In this document: in pieces, positions 6,215-8,938 of the stretch | Position numbering within the stretch: the stretch's first letter is position 1 | Layout: the number at the start of each line of letters is the position of its first letter | Source: Symbiobacteriaceae bacterium | GTDB lineage: Bacteria; Bacillota_E; Symbiobacteriia; Symbiobacteriales; Symbiobacteriaceae | NCBI GenBank assembly: GCA_027356675.1 | Contig: DAHVXO010000080.1 | Coordinates: 1-8,938, forward strand | Length of the DNA stretch: 8,938 nucleotides | Direction of reading: 5' to 3' | Position numbers and translations under genes: made by a program | Notes under the pieces: generated by a model | Databases searched by the model: none | Told to the model about the DNA's origin: nothing | The model's input: the letters and a program-made list of their open reading frames with translations, nothing else

Positions 6215-6510
6215 CCCTCCCCTCCGTGGATAACCAAATTCGCCCTCTGTGTAACCACCCCTTTTCCCCTCTAGCCGATACATCCGCGACGTCCTGTACC
6301 CTCCATTCACATTTGGATGTGCCAAATGCCGAAAGCATGAAGGAGCGGCTGGTCCCGTTGTCGTATGCCAATTTCCTGAGAGTGATCCGGAAGGCCATTG
6401 CAAGAGCGGGTACAGCCGCCCGCTGCGGGTTCTCGTGCGGCGCTGGGGTAGGCGCGGTTGCACGCGGGCACTCTACCGGAAAAGCATAGGCAGAAGAGGT
6501 GCGGCATTTT
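6215..6510. promoter_or_regulatory. Divergent intergenic region, 296 bases, no convincing gene
   Basis: The gap lies between the minus-strand membrane protein and the plus-strand lipoprotein and should contain both promoters, but I find no clear -35/-10 pair on either strand. An inverted repeat catttgg (6310-6316) / ccaaatg (6322-6328) overlaps a second possible short hairpin cacat (6308-6312) / atgtg (6317-6321). A reading frame from 6338 to 6489 would give about 50 basic residues but has no ribosome binding site. The 3' half (6400-6480) is very GC-rich and could fold, but it matches no riboswitch consensus I know. Confidence 0.4.
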
Positions 6511-6960
6511 ATGAGACGTCTCCTGATCCTGGCAGCGCTTTCCCTGCTGGTTCTGACAGCGTGTACAGCCAAGGGCGGCTCCGCCAACTGGGGGAGCCTG
6601 AAGGTGAGCTTCAGCAGGGTGCAGACCGAGCCGGCGGCGTGGACTGCCGACGTGCAAGTGGCCAACCGAACCGAGAAGACCCATGTGATGCAGTACAACG
6701 GGCAGTTCAAGTACACCATGCATGTCTACAAGGACGGCAACGAGATCTACAAGATGGCGTACGGGCCGCTAAGCAAGCCGGAGTTGCTGAACATCCTGCC
6801 GGGGGCCACTCAGTCACACATCGTCACGTGGGGATATACGGATCAGGCGGGTAAGAAGGTCGCACCGGGGAAGTACCAGGTCAAGGCGGAGATTCACGCG
6901 ATTACGACCAGTGCCCAGGGCGGTCCGTTGGTCGGGCCCATCGATGTGGAGGTCAAGTAG
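6511..6960 (+). CDS. BsuPI-domain surface lipoprotein
   Basis: The product has 149 residues. A type II signal peptide MRRLLILAALSLLVLTAC ends in the lipobox LTAC with Cys18 as the lipidated residue, so the mature protein is tethered to the outer face of the membrane. Residues about 45-130 match the BsuPI (intracellular proteinase inhibitor-like) beta-sandwich: VANRTEKTHVMQYNGQFKYTMHV, then GNEIYKM, then LPGATQSHIVTW and GKKVAPGKYQVKAEI. The namesake is a Bacillus subtilis protease inhibitor, but most lipoproteins carrying this domain have no demonstrated inhibitory role, so protease control is only a suggestion. The ATG at 6511 is preferred because AGAGGTG ends 9 bases upstream; the GTG at 6499 lies inside that ribosome binding site. 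A clear intrinsic terminator follows, so the gene is probably monocistronic. Confidence 0.85.
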   Translation: MRRLLILAALSLLVLTACTAKGGSANWGSLKVSFSRVQTEPAAWTADVQVANRTEKTHVMQYNGQFKYTMHVYKDGNEIYKMAYGPLSKPELLNILPGATQSHIVTWGYTDQAGKKVAPGKYQVKAEIHAITTSAQGGPLVGPIDVEVK

Positions 6961-6967
6961 GGAAGGG

Positions 6968-6997
6968 GCGGGGTGGCAGAGGCCACCTCGCTTTTTT
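6968..6997 (+). terminator. Intrinsic terminator of the BsuPI lipoprotein gene
   Basis: The stem is gcggggtggc (6968-6977) with gccacctcgc (6982-6991), 10 pairs including one G-U, with a 4-base loop and six T residues at 6992-6997. It starts 8 bases after the stop and is the best intrinsic terminator in the window. Confidence 0.9.
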
Positions 6998-7070
6998 ATG
7001 ACTTATGCCCCGGAATTCTGTCAACACTCACCTACTAAGATCCTAAGTACTGTCAATCGGGCATACCAAA

Positions 7071-7137
7071 CAGGAAAGTTGTCGAATCCTGTTGAAGATG
7101 TTCCGGCATATAGGCTTGACCCATCAGGTAAAGTTGT
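7071..7137. repeat. Near-perfect direct repeat in the murE leader
   Basis: CAGG-AAAGTTGT (7071-7082) recurs as CAGGT-AAAGTTGT (7125-7137), differing by one inserted T, with starts 54 bp apart. The first copy overlaps an inverted repeat, aacagga (7069-7075) / tcctgtt (7087-7093), with an 11-base spacer. The stretch 6998-7140 is clearly more AT-rich than its neighbours and is where the murE promoter must lie, though no good -35/-10 pair is visible. The repeats could be operator half-sites, but this is unproven. Confidence 0.4.
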
Positions 7138-7140
7138 GAC

Positions 7141-7146
7141 GGAGGG
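7141..7146 (+). promoter_or_regulatory. Shine-Dalgarno site selecting a TTG start for murE
   Basis: GGAGGG is followed by 8 bases and then TTG at 7155. No in-frame ATG lies nearby, and the encoded KLRDLL matches the usual MurE N-terminus, so the non-AUG start is well supported. Confidence 0.8.
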
Positions 7147-7154
7147 ACACCCGT

Positions 7155-8669
7155 TTGAAGCTGCGAGATTTATTGACCGCCCTGGATGAGGGTGCGACGG
7201 CGGTTGCTGTTGCCGACCAGGAGGTGCTGGGCATTGCGGCGGATTCCCGCCAGGTGAGACCGGGCGACCTCTTCGTCTCCATTCCTGGGGCGCGGGTGGA
7301 CGCACACCAGTACATCGGTCAGGCGGCGGCCAAGGGTGCCGTGGCAGTGGTCGCGCAGAAGCGGGTAGAGGCGCCGCCGGGGGTGGCCGTCGTCACGGTC
7401 CCCGACAGCCGCTTCGCCCTGAGTGCGCTCGCCGACAAGCTCTATGGCTCGCCCTCCCGCAAGCTCAAGGCCGTCGGCATCACCGGGACCAACGGGAAGA
7501 CGACCATCGCCTACCTGGTCAAGGCTGTGGCCGAGGCCGCCGGCCGGAAGGCGGGCGTCATCGGCACCGCTGGCATGATGCTCGGGGACGAGGTCTTGGA
7601 AGCCAAGAGCGGGTATACGACTCCCGAGGCCCCCACCGTCCAGCGCCTGCTCGCCCAGATGGTGGAGCGGGGCGCCGATGTGGTCGCCATGGAGGTCACC
7701 TCCCATGCCCTGGACCAGCATCGGGTGGCGCACTGCCGCTTCGACGTGGCCATTTATACGAACCTGACGCACGAGCACCTCGACTACCATCGGGATATGG
7801 AATCGTACTATCAGGCCAAGGCCAAGCTTTTCCGGATGCTCAAGCCCGGCGCCGTCGCGGTCATCAACCTTGATGACCCTTATGGGCTACGCCTGGTGGA
7901 GGAGGTCCCGCACGGCGTGAACCTCCTCACATACGGCTTTGCCCCGGAAGCGGCGGTGAGGGCCGAGGACCTCTCCCTGACGGCCTCAGGCGCGACATAT
8001 CACCTGGTTACGCCGATTGGCGAGGCGCAGGTCGAGGCGCCTTACTTATTTGGGACCTATAACGTGAGCAATGCCCTGGCTGCCCTGGCGACCGGCATGG
8101 CGCTCGGCTACGGCATGAGCACGGGCGTGGAGGCCATGCGCTGGGCCCACGGGGCACCGGGCCGGTTCCAGCGGGTCGACCTGGGCCAGGATTTTACGGT
8201 CGTGGTGGACTACGCCCATACGCCCGATGGTTTTGAAAAATTACTGAGCGACGTCGCCCGGATTCGCAAGCCCGGCACCCGTCTGACCATGGTGTTCGGT
8301 TCGGCCGGTCACCGGGATCACACCAAACGGCCCGAAATGGGCCGTATCGCCGGTGATTACTGCGACCGGCTGGTGCTGACCGAGGAGGACCCCCGCACCG
8401 AGGATGCCATGGAGATCTCCCGAGAGATCGCCTCCGGCGTGCGCCGGCGTGAGGTGGAGATCCTGCTGGTGGAGGACCGGATTGCGGCGATCGAGAAGGC
8501 GATCCACCTGGCCGCCCCCGGCGATGTGGTCCTCATCACCGGCAAGGGCGATGAGAAGGATCTGGAGGTCCAGCATCCCACCACATGGCACGGCGATGTG
8601 TCGGCCGTCGAAGCAGCCCTGCGCCGGCTGCTGAACGACCCCGCCACGGGGCGCCGGGTCACGGCATAG
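7155..8669 (+). CDS. murE: UDP-MurNAc-tripeptide synthetase (MurE-type Mur ligase)
   Basis: This 504-residue cytoplasmic ligase should add the third, diamino residue to UDP-MurNAc-L-Ala-D-Glu with ATP. The N-terminal UDP-binding domain has DSRQVRPGDLFVSIPG (30-45). The central domain has the P-loop GITGTNGKTT (108-117), TTPEAP (155-160), MEVTSHALDQHR (179-190), NLTHEHLDYH (203-212) and YYQAKAKLF, with Lys222 the probable carbamylated lysine. The C-terminal domain has VVDYAHTPDGF, FGSAGHRDHTKRPEMG (381-396) and ITGKGDE (461-467). The specificity motif, usually DNPR in meso-diaminopimelate enzymes, reads EDPR (411-414); its Arg and the Glu of GKGxE are kept, so diaminopimelate remains likely but is not certain. 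The usual FDD-type tail after GKGHE is replaced by WHGD. The gene is isolated from other division/wall genes, with its own leader and terminator, which raises the possibility of a second MurE paralogue. Confidence 0.9.
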   Translation: MKLRDLLTALDEGATAVAVADQEVLGIAADSRQVRPGDLFVSIPGARVDAHQYIGQAAAKGAVAVVAQKRVEAPPGVAVVTVPDSRFALSALADKLYGSPSRKLKAVGITGTNGKTTIAYLVKAVAEAAGRKAGVIGTAGMMLGDEVLEAKSGYTTPEAPTVQRLLAQMVERGADVVAMEVTSHALDQHRVAHCRFDVAIYTNLTHEHLDYHRDMESYYQAKAKLFRMLKPGAVAVINLDDPYGLRLVEEVPHGVNLLTYGFAPEAAVRAEDLSLTASGATYHLVTPIGEAQVEAPYLFGTYNVSNALAALATGMALGYGMSTGVEAMRWAHGAPGRFQRVDLGQDFTVVVDYAHTPDGFEKLLSDVARIRKPGTRLTMVFGSAGHRDHTKRPEMGRIAGDYCDRLVLTEEDPRTEDAMEISREIASGVRRREVEILLVEDRIAAIEKAIHLAAPGDVVLITGKGDEKDLEVQHPTTWHGDVSAVEAALRRLLNDPATGRRVTA

Positions 8670-8683
8670 TGGCTTTGACGTCG

Positions 8684-8720
8684 ACACCTGCCCTATCTTG
8701 TGCAGGTGTTCTTCTTCTCC
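8684..8720 (+). terminator. Probable intrinsic terminator of murE
   Basis: A perfect 8-bp stem, acacctgc (8684-8691) and gcaggtgt (8702-8709), with a 10-base loop is followed by a pyrimidine tract ttcttcttctcc. It begins 14 bases after the murE stop. The T tract is interrupted by C, so termination may be partial. Confidence 0.65.
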
Positions 8721-8814
8721 TCGAAATATTATCGTGCAACCAAGAAGGGGAATTCGAAATTTCCCGGTAATACCTACATGCACGCATTCACGCAAAAAGG
8801 GGGTCGGGGTACAC
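8721..8814. promoter_or_regulatory. AT-rich leader of the terminal lipoprotein gene, with repeats
   Basis: This gap holds a direct repeat TCGAAAT (8721-8727 and 8754-8760, 33 bp apart) and a compact inverted repeat ggggaatt (8747-8754) / aatttccc (8758-8765) with one G-T mismatch and a 3-base loop. No clear sigma-A promoter is visible. The inverted repeat could be an operator for the downstream gene. Confidence 0.3.
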
Positions 8815-8938
8815 GTGCGTCGGAAGCTCGGAATCGTCATGTTGGTCGTGTTCCTTCTTGGCGTTCTCTCAGCATGTGGCGGTGGCGCCAAGGTCGACAC
8901 TTCGAAGCAGAAGCCCTGGAAATCCGGCGATAAGACCG
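8815..8938 (+). CDS. Lipoprotein, N-terminal fragment (3' end outside window)
   Basis: A GTG at 8815 opens a frame that runs to the window edge, giving 41 residues so far. The N-terminus MRRKLGIVMLVVFLLGVLSAC is a textbook type II signal peptide: a basic n-region, a hydrophobic core, and the lipobox LSAC with Cys21 as the lipidation site, followed by GGGAKVD. The mature part starts with a hydrophilic Lys/Ser-rich linker, as expected for a tethered surface or substrate-binding protein, but too little is present to name a family. A purine-rich stretch aagggggt (8796-8804), or cgggg 5 bases before the GTG, could serve as ribosome binding site. It follows murE after a probable terminator, so it is likely a separate unit. 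Confidence 0.8.
   Translation, partial: MRRKLGIVMLVVFLLGVLSACGGGAKVDTSKQKPWKSGDKT

Noticed and set aside
6360..6400. CTGAGA-containing stretch considered as a TPP riboswitch core
   Set aside because: Only one short TPP-like word is present; the other conserved elements and a thiamine-related downstream gene are missing.
6338..6489. Small plus-strand frame giving about 50 basic residues
   Set aside because: No Shine-Dalgarno site, no recognisable family, and a Gly/Ala/Arg-rich end typical of chance frames in GC-rich DNA. It cannot be excluded but is not supported.
6162..6723. Minus-strand frames overlapping the BsuPI lipoprotein gene and the intergenic region
   Set aside because: They are antisense to a well-supported lipoprotein with signal peptide and terminator, and their products match no family I recognise.
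1..8938. Defence system, mobile element or CRISPR array
   Set aside because: I found no transposase, integrase, nuclease-helicase pair, spaced identical repeats or target-site duplications. The HhH protein stands alone between metabolic genes, so a defence role is not supported.

Overview
The window looks like part of the chromosome of a high-GC Firmicute, most plausibly a Symbiobacterium-like thermophilic clostridial lineage. The evidence is very GC-rich coding sequence combined with typically Firmicute protein architectures: a copper-amine-oxidase-N-like stalk domain on a secreted cell-wall hydrolase, and a BsuPI-type lipoprotein. Strong Shine-Dalgarno sites and a TTG start fit this too. 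The organism assignment is an inference from these features; no marker gene such as rRNA is present.

Layout from left to right. Bases 1-420 are the C-terminal end of a 1-pyrroline-5-carboxylate dehydrogenase (rocA-like), followed by a hairpin shared with a convergent minus-strand gene. That gene (476-1141) encodes an HhH-GPD DNA-glycosylase-fold protein whose catalytic Asp position appears to be Ser. A divergent intergenic region then leads into a plus-strand pair: homoserine dehydrogenase (hom, 1284-2591) and a membrane-anchored glycerophosphodiester phosphodiesterase-family protein (2617-3558), 25 bp apart and ended by a GC-rich hairpin. A large secreted minus-strand protein follows (3632-5680). 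It has a signal peptide, a stalk domain, four Ig-like repeats and a C-terminal GH73 glucosaminidase. Next comes a small four-helix membrane protein on the minus strand (5783-6214). Divergent from it, a BsuPI-domain lipoprotein (6511-6960) ends in a good intrinsic terminator. A stand-alone MurE-type ligase (murE, 7155-8669) has a TTG start and its own terminator. The window ends inside a second lipoprotein gene (8815 onward), recognisable only by its signal peptide and lipobox.

Functionally this is mostly cell-envelope and housekeeping content: peptidoglycan precursor synthesis (MurE), peptidoglycan turnover (GH73), surface lipoproteins, phosphodiester metabolism, and threonine/methionine biosynthesis. 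Most genes are separate transcription units bounded by hairpins; hom-GDPD is the only evident operon. I see no mobile element, CRISPR array, tRNA or rRNA, and no convincing new multi-gene system. The items most worth a second look are the degenerate active site of the glycosylase-fold protein, the variant motifs of the isolated MurE with repeats in its leader, and the modular autolysin with a candidate ECF-type promoter.
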